This document shows, piece by piece, positions 43,432 to 53,003 of a stretch of 53,003 nt of DNA; within the stretch, counting starts at the first letter, position 1; the number at the start of each line of letters is the position of its first letter. The notes below the pieces were generated by a model. The model had not been told where the DNA came from. It searched no databases and saw nothing but the letters and a program-made list of their open reading frames with translations. Source of the stretch: an uncultured Clostridia bacterium (GTDB lineage: Bacteria > Bacillota > Clostridia > Oscillospirales > CAG-272). Location: positions 1-53,003 of the forward strand of contig CANQWE010000007.1 in the NCBI GenBank assembly GCA_947627475.1, given 5' to 3'. Both the position numbers and the translations under genes were made by a program.

Positions 43432-43926
43432 ATGAACGAATATACTCCCCAAAATGGCGTATTTCAACTGGAAGTAGTCACCAATTTTATTCAGACGCGA
43501 ATTTCTTTTGAACGGATCATGACCCCTATTACCCAACGGTTCGGGCTCACTCCCCTTTCCTCTGTGACGCTGAATCTGATTGCGCATCAGGAAAGCCCTA
43601 CTGTCAGCAGCATTTTTAAAACTCTCGATTTAAACCAGGGAAATGTTTCTTCTATGTGCAAAAAGTTAGAAAATGACGGTTTTATTCAGCGGTGCCGATG
43701 CAAAACAGACGAGCGGAGCGTAGTGCTTATTATTACGGAAAAGGGACATGCCGCGCTGGACGGTGTGGAACGTACGCTGCGGGCATATTTTGAGGATGAA
43801 CAGGCCGTTTCCAAAAAAGATTTTATGAAAGCACTGTCTGGAATAGAAGCATTGAAACAGATCGTACAGAATGTTGAAAAACGCGTGTATAATAAGGATG
43901 AGGATACAAAAATATGCTTGAACTGA
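43432..43926 (+). CDS. MarR family transcriptional regulator
   Basis: A 164-residue protein. The winged helix-turn-helix is ESPTVSSIFKTLDLNQGNVS to KKLENDGFIQRCRCKTDERS, with the wing in VVLIITEKGHAAL. It probably represses the exporter gene that follows and overlaps it by 13 bases, releasing in the presence of a drug-like ligand. The ligand is unknown. Confidence 0.88.
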   Translation: MNEYTPQNGVFQLEVVTNFIQTRISFERIMTPITQRFGLTPLSSVTLNLIAHQESPTVSSIFKTLDLNQGNVSSMCKKLENDGFIQRCRCKTDERSVVLIITEKGHAALDGVERTLRAYFEDEQAVSKKDFMKALSGIEALKQIVQNVEKRVYNKDEDTKICLN

Positions 43927-46889
43927 AAAATATTACAAAAACGTATATTACCGGTGATGCGAAAACTGCTGCGCTGGACGGCGTAAGTCTGTCCTTTGGC
44001 AGCAACGAATTTGTTGCGATTCTCGGCGCTAGCGGGTCTGGAAAAACCACTATGCTGAATGTGATCGGCGGTCTGGATCAATACGAGTCCGGGGATCTGG
44101 TAATAAACGGCGTTTCTACGAAGGAATACAGAGACCGCGACTGGGACGGATACCGCAACCATTCGGTAGGTTTTGTATTTCAAAGCTACAATCTGATTCC
44201 CCATCAGACTGTGCTGTCCAATGTAGAGCTTGCGCTGACTCTGTCCGGTGTATCCAAAGGAGAACGGCGCCGGCGGGCAAAGCAGGCCCTCTCTCAGGTA
44301 GGACTTGCTGATCAGATAAACAAAAAGCCCTCTCAAATGTCCGGCGGGCAGATGCAGCGGGTAGCCATTGCAAGAGCGCTTGTGAACAATCCCGAAATTA
44401 TCCTTGCGGACGAGCCTACCGGCGCGCTGGATACGGAAACCAGCGTTCAGATTATGGAATTGCTCCGGGAGGTTGCAAAGGACAGGCTGGTAATCATGGT
44501 AACTCATAACCCGGAGCTGGCCGCCGCATATGCCACCCGTATCGTCCGGCTGCAGGACGGAAAGATTTTATCAGACGAGCCGAACGGAGAATACGCAAAA
44601 AAAGCATCCCATGAAACAGTGGCAATGATCCCAAAAGAAGCAGCCGGCTCCAAAGAAAAAAAGCCTTCCATGTCTTTTTTCACAGCCCTTTCCCTTTCTC
44701 TCAACAATCTGATGACGAAAAAAGGCCGGACTGTGCTCACCTCCTTTGCAGGTTCTATCGGCATTATCGGGATCGCCCTGATACTATCCCTCTCCAACGG
44801 GATTCAGCTCTACATTAATCAGGTCCAGGAGGACACGCTGTCCGGGTATCCCGTGACGATTCAAGCGGAAAATATCAATTTAGAAGAAATGCTGTCCGCT
44901 TTTATGGATACAGAAGAGGCAGAATACGATGACGGTAAGGTACACGCCTCCTCACAAATGCAGGACATGTTCAATTCCCTGGCGTCCATGGATACCACCA
45001 CCAACAATCTTACAGATTTTAAAACGTATCTGGACGGCAGCGAAGAGCTGAAGGAATACATTACGGCAATTCAGTACGGATATGGACTGGACCTACTAAT
45101 ATACGGATATGACACTGACGGAGACTTCATCACCGTCAATCCCTCTGTTGTCATGCGTGCTATGCAGAGCGCTATGGGAATCTCCTACGACTCGGAGGCC
45201 ATGGCTTCTTCTCCTTATTCCCAGTACACCATGCAGGAAATGAACGTGTGGTCCGAAATCATGCCCGGCAAAGACGGAGAGATCATCAACAATCTGGTAA
45301 AGGATCAATACGACCTACTGGAAGGATCCTGGCCGGACAATTACGATGAAGTTGTCCTTGTGATCAGCAAGAGCAATGCGCTCAGTGATGTATATCTGTA
45401 TTCGCTGGGGCTGCGGGATCAAAGTGAAATCGAAGACATTATGTCTGCTGCTATGCAGGGGAAGGAAACAGAAATTACAGAAGAGACCTGGGACTACAGC
45501 GAGCTGCTGGATCTCTCCTTTTATGCAGTTCTCCCCTCTGATTACTATACAGACAGCGACATGGACGGTGTCTGGACGGATATGCGGGACAACGAGGATT
45601 ATATGAAAATCACAGCGGAAAACGGAATCCAGCTGAAGGTCTCGGGGATTGTCCGTCCCAATGAAGACGCAACTGCCACTTCTATCCGCGGCGCTGTGGG
45701 ATATACCTCAGAGCTGACCCGATATATAATCGATGCAACAGTCAAAAGCGAAATTGTGACCCAGCAAAAAGAAGATCCGTCTACCGATGTGTTCACCGGC
45801 CTTCCCTTTGACGACGGCTCCTTAGAGGAACTGGACGCGGCTGAAAAAACACAGGCGTTTACTGCATATGCCGCTTCCCTTTCCATTGAGGAAAAGGCCG
45901 CTCTTTATAAGCAGATTGCCGCAGAAATCCCTGCAGATACGCTGCAGCAAGCTGTAAGGGAAGCGATGGCTGCCTATCCGGATCGCGCTTCTATGGAAGC
46001 TGCTATCATAGCAAACTATAAAGAAGCATCCGGCGCGGATGAAGAAACGGTGCGCAGTTATACCGATAAAATGACAGATGATGAAATTACCGCGTTGATG
46101 AAGGAAAGTATTGCTGAAATGGTTACCGCACAATATGCCGAGAAAGCAGAGGCAACCCTTGCAGCCCTTCCTGCAGAACAGCTTGCAGCTCAGCTGGACG
46201 CTATGCTGGCCCAAATTACGGATCCACAGCAAGGATCTGCCCTGTATGACAGCCATATGCCTCCTTCCGTATCAGAAGCTACCTATGATGAAAACATAGC
46301 AAAGCTCAGTGCGGTAGACCTCGATACACCATCCTCCATCAATATATACGCATCCAGCTTTGAGGCTAAGGACAAAATTGCAGAAATCATCGATGATTAT
46401 AATGCAGATGCTGCAGAGGAGGACAAAATCGCCTATACGGATTACGTGGCGCTTTTGATGTCCTCCATCACGACTATCATCCATGCTATCTCTTATGTAT
46501 TGATTGCGTTTGTGTCCATCTCCCTAGTGGTTTCGTCGATTATGATCGGCATTATCACCTATATATCTGTATTGGAGCGGACAAAGGAAATCGGTATTCT
46601 CCGGTCCATCGGCGCCTCCAAGCAGGATGTATCCCGGGTGTTCAATGCAGAGACACTGATTGTAGGGCTTGCTGCGGGATTGATTGGTATCGGCATCACC
46701 GCTTTGCTGTGTATTCCCGCAAGTCTGATCATTGAACATTTTACTGAAATTCCCAATATAGCTTCTTTGCCCTGGCAGGCAGGGGTCATTCTGGTAGCGA
46801 TCAGTATGATTCTCACACTGATATCCGGACTGATTCCTTCCCGGCTTGCCGCAAAGAAAGATCCTGTAGAAGCGCTGCGCAGCGAATAA
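43914..46889 (+). CDS. MacB-like ABC exporter, ATPase fused to FtsX permease
   Basis: A 991-residue protein. Residues 1-225 are an ABC ATPase: ILGASGSGKTTML, signature SGGQMQRVAIARAL, Walker B ILADEPTGALD. A membrane helix (GSIGIIGIALILSLSNG) near 285 begins the permease. A very large external domain follows (about 310-830), then three FtsX helices (MSSITTIIHAISYVLIAFVS, LIVGLAAGLIGIGITALLCI, AGVILVAISMILTLISGLI). It is co-transcribed with MarR, which suggests export of a peptide or antibiotic. The substrate is inferred only. Confidence 0.88.
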   Translation: MLELKNITKTYITGDAKTAALDGVSLSFGSNEFVAILGASGSGKTTMLNVIGGLDQYESGDLVINGVSTKEYRDRDWDGYRNHSVGFVFQSYNLIPHQTVLSNVELALTLSGVSKGERRRRAKQALSQVGLADQINKKPSQMSGGQMQRVAIARALVNNPEIILADEPTGALDTETSVQIMELLREVAKDRLVIMVTHNPELAAAYATRIVRLQDGKILSDEPNGEYAKKASHETVAMIPKEAAGSKEKKPSMSFFTALSLSLNNLMTKKGRTVLTSFAGSIGIIGIALILSLSNGIQLYINQVQEDTLSGYPVTIQAENINLEEMLSAFMDTEEAEYDDGKVHASSQMQDMFNSLASMDTTTNNLTDFKTYLDGSEELKEYITAIQYGYGLDLLIYGYDTDGDFITVNPSVVMRAMQSAMGISYDSEAMASSPYSQYTMQEMNVWSEIMPGKDGEIINNLVKDQYDLLEGSWPDNYDEVVLVISKSNALSDVYLYSLGLRDQSEIEDIMSAAMQGKETEITEETWDYSELLDLSFYAVLPSDYYTDSDMDGVWTDMRDNEDYMKITAENGIQLKVSGIVRPNEDATATSIRGAVGYTSELTRYIIDATVKSEIVTQQKEDPSTDVFTGLPFDDGSLEELDAAEKTQAFTAYAASLSIEEKAALYKQIAAEIPADTLQQAVREAMAAYPDRASMEAAIIANYKEASGADEETVRSYTDKMTDDEITALMKESIAEMVTAQYAEKAEATLAALPAEQLAAQLDAMLAQITDPQQGSALYDSHMPPSVSEATYDENIAKLSAVDLDTPSSINIYASSFEAKDKIAEIIDDYNADAAEEDKIAYTDYVALLMSSITTIIHAISYVLIAFVSISLVVSSIMIGIITYISVLERTKEIGILRSIGASKQDVSRVFNAETLIVGLAAGLIGIGITALLCIPASLIIEHFTEIPNIASLPWQAGVILVAISMILTLISGLIPSRLAAKKDPVEALRSE

Positions 46890-46901
46890 AAAGGATTGAA
46901 T

Positions 46902-46932
46902 AAAAAAGCCCCCTTTGAAAGGGGACTTTTTT
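46902..46932 (+). terminator. terminator of the exporter operon
   Basis: AAAAAAGCCCCCTTT, GAAA, GGGGACTTTTTT right after the ABC gene. Confidence 0.85.
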
Positions 46933-46958
46933 ATGGGAAACTGCACTCTCCTTACATG

Positions 46959-47006
46959 CCTCCCTCTGACGAAAGAGGTGCCCTGGCAAGCCAGGGCGAA
47001 GGGAGA
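46959..47006 (+). repeat. copy of a dispersed double-hairpin repeat
   Basis: An outer CTCCCT/AGGGAG pair encloses a short stem and GCCCTGGC-AA-GCCAGGGC. The layout and outer bases match the 42-bp repeats around the DUF559 gene. A further degenerate piece follows to about 47100. No gene lies in 46890-47169. Confidence 0.55.
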
Positions 47007-47169
47007 GATAACGCAAAGCAAACAGGAAGAGAGATCTCTCCCTCTGCCAGCTGCGCTGACTACTCCCTGGCGTTTCGTAAGGAAAGCTCCGGAACGATAC
47101 CAGAGAAGCTGACGAGAGGAAACATATACAAATCCTATAATAGTGACAGTACCTTTTCTATACAAAAAT

Positions 47170-48564
47170 TTAATACGGAGCGCTGCCTGCTGTTCTGGGA
47201 TACGGGATTACGTCCCGGATATTGGACACACCGGTCAAATACATGACCATCCGCTCAAATCCCAAGCCAAATCCGGCATGACGGGTACTGCCCCACCGTC
47301 TAAGGTTTACATACCATGCGTAATCCGCTTCGTCCAGGCCGCATTCCTGCATACGGAAGCGCAGCACGTCCAGACGCTCTTCCCGCTGGCTGCCGCCGAT
47401 GATTTCTCCCACACCCGGCACCAGCAAATCCATAGCCGCCACTGTTTTTTGGTCAGCGTTCATGCGCATATAGAAAGACTTGATCTCTTTGGGATAATCG
47501 GTTACAAACACCGGTCCGTGAAACACCTCTTCTGTGAGATACCGCTCATGTTCCGTCTGCAGATCCCGCCCCCATGCTACAGGGTACTGGAAAGTATGCC
47601 CGCGCCCTTCCAACAGCGCCACTGCGTCGGTATACGTTACCTGCTGGCAGGCGCTGGAGGAAAGTGCCTCCAGCCGGCACAGCAGCGTCTGGTCCACGAA
47701 CTGATTCAAGAAGGCGATTTCAGCGGCGCACTGCTGCAAAACGTGCCGGACGATGTACTGCACCATGTCCCACGCCAGCGCCATGTCGTCTGAAAGATCC
47801 GCAAAGGCAATTTCCGGTTCGATCATCCAGAATTCCGCCGCATGACGGGCGGTGTTGGAATTTTCTGCGCGGAAGGTAGGACCGAAGGTGTAAATTTTTC
47901 CAAACGCCTGGGCAAAGGTTTCTCCCTCCAGCTGACCGGATACCGTTAGATTCGCACCAATACCGAAAAAGTCCCGGCTCCAATCCACTTTTTCCTCCGC
48001 AGTACGAGGCGGATTTTCCACATCCAATGTTGTAATACGAAAGGTTTCTCCCGCCCCCTCGCAGTCGCTGGCCGTAATAATGGGGGTATGCACATATACA
48101 AATCCCCTGTCATGGAAAAACTGATGGATCGCATATGCTGTCTCACTGCGCACCCGAAAAACTGCAGAAAACAGATTGGTCCTGGGCCGCAGATACGCAA
48201 TCTGCCGCAGAAACTCCACCGTATGACGCTTCTTTTGCAGGGGATAGTCTGGAGTGCTGGATCCTTCCAATTCCACCGCTGCAGCATGGATTTCCAAAGG
48301 CTGCTTGGCATCCGGAGTAAGCAGAACCACTCCCCGTACCACAACCGCCGCGCCTACCTGATACCGAACGACCGAATCATATTCCGGCAGACGGGAACGT
48401 TCCAACACAACCTGCACACCGGTAAAGCTGCTGCCATCGCTCAGGTCCATAAATGCAAAAGCCTTGGAATCCCGCAGACTACGGATCCAGCCGCCCAGTA
48501 CTACTTCTCTATTTTCATACTGTCTGGAATTCTCCAAAATATCCCGTATGAAATCTCTCTTCAT
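47170..48564 (-). CDS. asnS: asparagine-tRNA ligase
   Basis: About 464 residues. An OB-fold anticodon domain (VVLGGWIRSLRDSKAFAFMD) is followed by a class II core: motif 2 FGPTFRAENSNTARHAAEFW, then IEPEIAFADLSDDM, and motif 3 GFGLGFERMVMYLTGVSNIR. The FWMIEPE and YPKEIKSFYMR stretches are typical of asparaginyl rather than aspartyl enzymes. Two ATGs are possible (48576, 48564). The first lies only one base from the AAAGGA site, so I prefer the second. Confidence 0.93.
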   Translation of the reverse strand: MKRDFIRDILENSRQYENREVVLGGWIRSLRDSKAFAFMDLSDGSSFTGVQVVLERSRLPEYDSVVRYQVGAAVVVRGVVLLTPDAKQPLEIHAAAVELEGSSTPDYPLQKKRHTVEFLRQIAYLRPRTNLFSAVFRVRSETAYAIHQFFHDRGFVYVHTPIITASDCEGAGETFRITTLDVENPPRTAEEKVDWSRDFFGIGANLTVSGQLEGETFAQAFGKIYTFGPTFRAENSNTARHAAEFWMIEPEIAFADLSDDMALAWDMVQYIVRHVLQQCAAEIAFLNQFVDQTLLCRLEALSSSACQQVTYTDAVALLEGRGHTFQYPVAWGRDLQTEHERYLTEEVFHGPVFVTDYPKEIKSFYMRMNADQKTVAAMDLLVPGVGEIIGGSQREERLDVLRFRMQECGLDEADYAWYVNLRRWGSTRHAGFGLGFERMVMYLTGVSNIRDVIPYPRTAGSAPY

Positions 48565-48736
48565 TTTTGTACCCATTCCTTTCTATACATTTGTTTTCTC
48601 CAATACAAAAGGTGCAACTGGGATTTGAAAATACCGTAACTGCAGCATGCTTTTCAACCTTTTTCTTTGATAGGAAAGCGCCTCATATGAAAATATGAAG
48701 CGCTCCATAGAACCGGTATTCCTACGCAGTTTCCTG

Positions 48737-51700
48737 TTATTTATAATATTCCACAAATGCGTCGAACAAATGCATATCATAGTCGCCGGGAACATTTTTA
48801 TAAAGACCGCTGCCAATCCGTTCGCTGTGACCCATTTTGCCCAGCACCCGTCCATCGGGAGAAGTGATTCCCTCGATGGCGCAGACAGATCCATTGGGGT
48901 TTTCCGGGGTCTCCATCGTAGGATTACCCGTCAGGTCCACATACTGAGTGGCAATCTGTCCGTTTTTTGCAAGACGGCAAATTAATTCCTCCGATGCTAC
49001 AAACCGGCCTTCCCCATGGGAGATGGGTACCGTATAAACATCGCCGGGCTTTGTTTTCATCAGCCAGGGAGAAGCATTGGAAGCAACGCGGGTACGTACC
49101 AGCATAGACTGGTGCCGCCCAATGGTATTATAGGTCAGCGTGGGGCATGTATCGTCCGTATCAATAATTTTGCCGAAAGGCACCAGTCCCAGCTTGATCA
49201 GAGCCTGGAATCCGTTACAGATACCAAGCATCAGTCCGTTCCGCTTTTCCAATAGCTCGCTGACAGCATCCCGCACAGCAGCACTGCGGAAGAATGCCGT
49301 AATAAACTTACCGCTACCGTCCGGCTCGTCTCCGCCGGAAAATCCCCCGGGAATAAAGATCCCCTGGGCCTTTCGGGCCGCTGCGGCAAAAGCTTCTACA
49401 GATGCCGCGATCCCCTGGGCACTGAGGTTGTTGATCACAAAAATTTCTGCTTTACCACCAGCCTGCTCTACCGCCTTGGCAGATTCGTATTCACAGTTTG
49501 TGCCCGGGAATACTGGAATCAGCATGGTAGGCCGAGGCGCAGATATACCAGGCTTTTTCCAGGTATTTGCTTCAAAGTGATACGCACTGTCTTTTACAGT
49601 CGGTTGATGCGTATGGCGCGGGAATACTTCTTCCAGCCGGCTGTCGTATTTGTCTGTAAGCACTTTCAGACTTACCATATCACCGGCAAAGGCAAGGGCC
49701 GGTTCTGCTGTGGTTTTACCCAGCGGCACTGCATAAGGGCAGTCTATTTCTCCGTCGGACAGTTCCACAATAAAGGATCCATACCGATAGGCAAATAGTT
49801 CTTTAAGCGAAATCTCGTCCCCAAAGGTAAACCCGATGCCGTTGCCGATGGCCATTTTAAAGACGGCTTCCGCTGCGCCGCCAAATCCCGGCGTATACGC
49901 ACTGTGGATACGGCCTTTTTCTGCAAGTGCAGAAACTGCAGTAAAAATCTTCAAAACATCCTGCGGACAGGGCATTCCCTTTCCGTTATATCTGGGACGC
50001 AGCCACAAAACCGTACTGCCCGCCTTCTTAAATTCCGGCGACAGAATGCTGGCAATTTTCCCCGTAGTAGCTGCAAAGGATATCAGCGTAGGAGGCACGT
50101 CCATATTTTCAAAGGTACCGCTCATGGAGTCCTTACCACCGATGGATGCTACTGAGAAATCCAGCTGCGCACGCAGTGCGCCAAGAAGCGCTGCAAAAGG
50201 CTTGCCCCATCGTTTTCCATCCTTGCCGGGCTTTTCAAAGTATTCCTGGAAGGAAAGGTACACATCTTCAAAAGATGCACCGACAGCAATCAGCTTGGAA
50301 ATAGATTCTACAACCGCCAAATATGCACCGGAGGCAGGATCCTTTTCTAAGATGTAGGGATTTCCGCCCCATGCCATCAGGGAGCAGGTGTCTGTATCTC
50401 CGTGCTCCAGAGAAATTTTGTTGACCATCGCCTGGATGGGTGTACGCTGGTATTTCCCTCCAAAGGGCATCAGCACGGTACCGGCTCCCACAGTGGAGTC
50501 GAACCGTTCGGATAGTCCCTGCTTAGAGCACACGTTCAAGTCCTGTACCAATGCCGACATACCGCCTGTAAAATCTGCTGGAGTTTCTTTGGCAAATGCC
50601 GCAGGTGCAGCAGGCGCTATGTCGATATGCTTGGGTGCGCCGTTGGAATTTAAAAATTCTCTGGACAGGCTGACGATCTGCCGGCCGTTCCAGTGCATGG
50701 TAAGTCTGGGATCCGCCTGTACCGTTGCTACAACGGTTGCCTCCAGATTTTCCTTTCCGGCCAAGGCGATGAACCGCTCCACGTCACCGGGTTCTACCAC
50801 CACAGCCATCCGCTCCTGGGATTCCGATATGGCCAGCTCTGTACCGTCCAATCCTTCATATTTTTTGGGAACTGCGTTCAAATCGATATCAAGCCCGTCT
50901 GCCAGTTCCCCGATGGCCACAGAAACGCCCCCCGCGCCAAAGTCATTGCATCGTTTGATCATGCGGGAAGCCTCCGGATTTCGGAACAAGCGCTGGAGCT
51001 TGCGTTCCTCAGGCGCATTGCCCTTTTGCACCTCCGCGCCGCAGGTTTCCAAAGACGCGGCCGTATGGGATTTGGAGGAACCGGTTGCACCGCCGCAGCC
51101 GTCCCGACCAGTACGCCCTCCCAGCAAAATCACAATATCGCCAGGCTCCGGTCGCTCCCTGCGCACATTTTTCGCGGGAGCGGCAGCGACTACCGCGCCA
51201 ATCTCCATCCGCTTTGCGGCATATCCTTCGTGATACAGCTCGTCCACCTGGCCGGTGGCCAGGCCGATCTGGTTGCCGTAGCTGGAATATCCTGCAGCAG
51301 CAGTGGTGACGATTTTTTTCTGGGGCAGTTTACCGGGAATCGTATCTGCCACAGGGCGGGTCGGGTCCGCAGCACCTGTCACACGCATGGCCGCGTAGGC
51401 ATAGGAACGCCCAGACAGCGGGTCTCGGATTGCTCCGCCGATACAGGTGGCTGCGCCGCCAAAGGGCTCGATCTCCGTAGGATGATTGTGGGTCTCGTTT
51501 TTAAAGAGCAGTAGGAAGTCTTCTTCCCCCTTCTCCGTGTGCACTTTGATTTTCACAGTGCATGCGTTGATCTCTTCACTTTCATCCAGGCGCGGCAGCT
51601 TGCCCTGCGCCTTCAAATACCGGGTTGCTACGGTGGCAATATCCATCAGGCAAATGGGTTTTGTACGGCCAAGCTCTTTGCGTACGTTTAAATAATCCTG

Positions 51701-52438
51701 GTACAACGCTTCCAGATCTGGATCGGCAAAAGTCACACGATCAATTTCGGTAAGGAAGGTAGTGTGCCGGCAATGGTCAGACCAGTAGGTATCGATCATA
51801 CGAATTTCTGTAATGGTAGGATCCCGCTGCTCTGATGCAAAATAATCCCGGCAGAAGCGGATATCGTCCAAATCCATAGCAAGGCGATATTTTTCAATAA
51901 ATGCGGAAAGCCCCGCCTCGTCCAAGGCAGTAAACTCGGTAAGGATTTCTACCTCATCGGGTACAGCATATGTGGCTTTCAGTGTAGCGGGCAGCTCCAG
52001 AGAAGCCTCTCTGCTTTCTACCGGGTTGATCAGATACTGCTTCAGCGCCCGGACATCCGACTGGGTAAGGGGCCCTTCCAGTATATACACCTTAGCGGTA
52101 CGCACCAGGGGCTTTTCTCCCTGGGAAAGAATCTGCACACACTGGGCTGCAGAATCTGCCCGCTGGTCAAACTGTCCCGGCAGGTATTCCACAGCAAAAA
52201 CCGTGCTGCCCGCCGGGGCTGCAATTTCCTCTGTGACTACATCCAACTGGGGCTCGGCAAAAACTGTATATTTGCAGGCTTCAAACACCTGCGGCTGAAT
52301 ATTTTCCACATCATACCGGTTTAAAATGCGTACGCCTGTGAGATTTTGGATCCCTAAAAATCCACGGACATCAGACAAAAGGGCTGCGCTTTCTACGGCA
52401 ACGTCTTTTTTCTTTTCTACATATAGTCTGAAAACCAT
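48737..52438 (-). CDS. purL: phosphoribosylformylglycinamidine synthase, single-chain
   Basis: A 1233-residue protein from the ATG at 52438 behind GGAGGAAA. The synthetase part has SDHCRHTTFLTEID, FKNETHNHPTEIEPFGGAAT and GRDGCGGATGSSKSH. The C-terminal class I glutaminase has PVFPGTNCEYESAKA, the catalytic cysteine in LMLGICNGFQAL and the His/Glu in PISHGEGRF. It converts FGAR, glutamine and ATP to FGAM in purine synthesis. It follows purD with a 16-base gap. The much longer open frame into purD is a shadow. Confidence 0.95.
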   Translation of the reverse strand: MVFRLYVEKKKDVAVESAALLSDVRGFLGIQNLTGVRILNRYDVENIQPQVFEACKYTVFAEPQLDVVTEEIAAPAGSTVFAVEYLPGQFDQRADSAAQCVQILSQGEKPLVRTAKVYILEGPLTQSDVRALKQYLINPVESREASLELPATLKATYAVPDEVEILTEFTALDEAGLSAFIEKYRLAMDLDDIRFCRDYFASEQRDPTITEIRMIDTYWSDHCRHTTFLTEIDRVTFADPDLEALYQDYLNVRKELGRTKPICLMDIATVATRYLKAQGKLPRLDESEEINACTVKIKVHTEKGEEDFLLLFKNETHNHPTEIEPFGGAATCIGGAIRDPLSGRSYAYAAMRVTGAADPTRPVADTIPGKLPQKKIVTTAAAGYSSYGNQIGLATGQVDELYHEGYAAKRMEIGAVVAAAPAKNVRRERPEPGDIVILLGGRTGRDGCGGATGSSKSHTAASLETCGAEVQKGNAPEERKLQRLFRNPEASRMIKRCNDFGAGGVSVAIGELADGLDIDLNAVPKKYEGLDGTELAISESQERMAVVVEPGDVERFIALAGKENLEATVVATVQADPRLTMHWNGRQIVSLSREFLNSNGAPKHIDIAPAAPAAFAKETPADFTGGMSALVQDLNVCSKQGLSERFDSTVGAGTVLMPFGGKYQRTPIQAMVNKISLEHGDTDTCSLMAWGGNPYILEKDPASGAYLAVVESISKLIAVGASFEDVYLSFQEYFEKPGKDGKRWGKPFAALLGALRAQLDFSVASIGGKDSMSGTFENMDVPPTLISFAATTGKIASILSPEFKKAGSTVLWLRPRYNGKGMPCPQDVLKIFTAVSALAEKGRIHSAYTPGFGGAAEAVFKMAIGNGIGFTFGDEISLKELFAYRYGSFIVELSDGEIDCPYAVPLGKTTAEPALAFAGDMVSLKVLTDKYDSRLEEVFPRHTHQPTVKDSAYHFEANTWKKPGISAPRPTMLIPVFPGTNCEYESAKAVEQAGGKAEIFVINNLSAQGIAASVEAFAAAARKAQGIFIPGGFSGGDEPDGSGKFITAFFRSAAVRDAVSELLEKRNGLMLGICNGFQALIKLGLVPFGKIIDTDDTCPTLTYNTIGRHQSMLVRTRVASNASPWLMKTKPGDVYTVPISHGEGRFVASEELICRLAKNGQIATQYVDLTGNPTMETPENPNGSVCAIEGITSPDGRVLGKMGHSERIGSGLYKNVPGDYDMHLFDAFVEYYK

Positions 52439-52454
52439 ATCGTTTCCTCCGATA

Positions 52455-53003
52455 TTATTCTGTAGCGCAGGACAAAGCCTGCAGTGCCCTGCGGCCGATA
52501 TCTCTGCGGCAATATGCATTCGCAAAGGTAATCTGATCGGCAGCCGCATATGCCTCATCGATTGCTTTTTGCAAAGTTGGGGCCATAGCGGTGACGCCCA
52601 GCACACGTCCGCCGGCGCTGCACAATGCACCATCCTGCAGCTTCGCACCTGCAAAGAATACCTGGGACTCCAGATGCGCCGGTACGGCAATGGGAAGTCC
52701 CGTCTCATATTTCCCCGGATATCCGTTAGATGCCAGAATCACGCAGCATGCGCTGTCTTTTGAAAATTCCACCGGAACCTGGGAAAGAGTGCCGTCATGG
52801 ACTGCTTCCATTATGGTAAGCAGATCTGTCTTTAGCAAGGGCAGAACCACCTGCGTTTCCGGGTCTCCGAAACGACAGTTATACTCAATTACCTTGGGAC
52901 CGTCCGCAGTAAGCATCAGGCCAAAGAACAAGCATCCTTTAAAGGGGCGCCCCTCCTCCTGCATGGCACGAATGGTAGGCAAAAAGATTTTTTCCATACA
53001 TTC
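52455..53003 (-). CDS. purD: phosphoribosylamine-glycine ligase, C-terminal part
   Basis: The last 182 codons of the GARS gene; the 5' end is beyond the window. FLPTIRAMQEEGRPFKGCLF and KVIEYNCRFGDPETQVVLPL are the ATP-grasp metal and catalytic region, and the C-terminal domain includes VILASNGYPGKYETG. It makes GAR from phosphoribosylamine and glycine and is co-transcribed with purL. Confidence 0.95.
   Translation of the reverse strand, partial: ECMEKIFLPTIRAMQEEGRPFKGCLFFGLMLTADGPKVIEYNCRFGDPETQVVLPLLKTDLLTIMEAVHDGTLSQVPVEFSKDSACCVILASNGYPGKYETGLPIAVPAHLESQVFFAGAKLQDGALCSAGGRVLGVTAMAPTLQKAIDEAYAAADQITFANAYCRRDIGRRALQALSCATE

Noticed and set aside
52439-52708. N-terminal extension of PurL
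   Set aside because: The in-frame extension lies within purD and the GGAGG-backed ATG at 52438 is the normal start.

Overview
The window looks like a chromosome segment of an anaerobic, low-to-mid GC member of the Clostridia, most likely an Oscillospirales (Ruminococcaceae-like) gut bacterium. Reasons: the SCIFF peptide with its radical-SAM maturase, a reverse rubrerythrin, a sporulation permease YtvI, RemA/YicC next to gmk and rpoZ, a clostridial single-chain PurL, a dockerin-bearing surface protein and a CD1247-type protein beside efp. Most genes are on the minus strand.

Layout. 1-2500: the 5' end of a PotA-like ABC ATPase, a decayed ribbon-helix-helix gene and two paralogous zinc-ribbon membrane proteins. 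2498-8380: a GH39 glycosidase with an in-frame stop, translationally coupled to the SCIFF maturase (scfB); the SCIFF peptide (scfA); an Orn/Lys/Arg decarboxylase; a lipoprotein; and reverse rubrerythrin. 8427-8783: a strong promoter, a tRNA-Pro relic and an intact tRNA-Pro.

8741-19324 is a mobile element bounded by 22-nt near-perfect inverted repeats. Its backbone is a large serine recombinase, a ParB-like protein, TnpV and small element proteins. Its cargo is AT-rich and defensive: a Gabija-like pair (OLD-family ATPase/TOPRIM nuclease plus compact UvrD-like helicase) and an MjaI-like restriction-modification system with a controller protein, two tandem paralogous endonucleases and a methyltransferase with a C-terminal nuclease-like (SNase fold) extension. 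No relaxase or conjugation gene is present. The OLD gene is split by a 7-bp repeat present in three copies; two copies would restore the frame, so it may be phase variable. Just outside the element (19774-21937) lies a second, frameshifted two-gene cassette: a GIY-YIG/XRE fusion followed by a protein with an EVE/PUA-like region and an HsdR_N-like PD-(D/E)xK domain. This is the best candidate for an undescribed restriction-like system.

22386-24844: an LRR-dockerin surface protein and an isolated holin/amidase pair. 24950-34627: the conserved cluster ytvI, yicC, remA, gmk, rpoZ, priA, def, fmt, rsmB, rlmN. 34783-39860: two cyclophilins, a large CBM9-like surface protein with a consensus promoter, a broken DUF559 gene flanked by covarying inverted repeats, and an acetyltransferase. 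39986-46889: CD1247-type protein, efp, an M24 peptidase, yqeG, a zinc-ribbon membrane protein, and a MarR/ABC exporter operon. 47170-53003: asnS, purL and the 3' part of purD.

Five genes carry a single-base or nonsense lesion (RHH, GH39, GIY-YIG, PD-(D/E)xK, DUF559). Whether these are real decay or assembly errors cannot be decided from the sequence alone.
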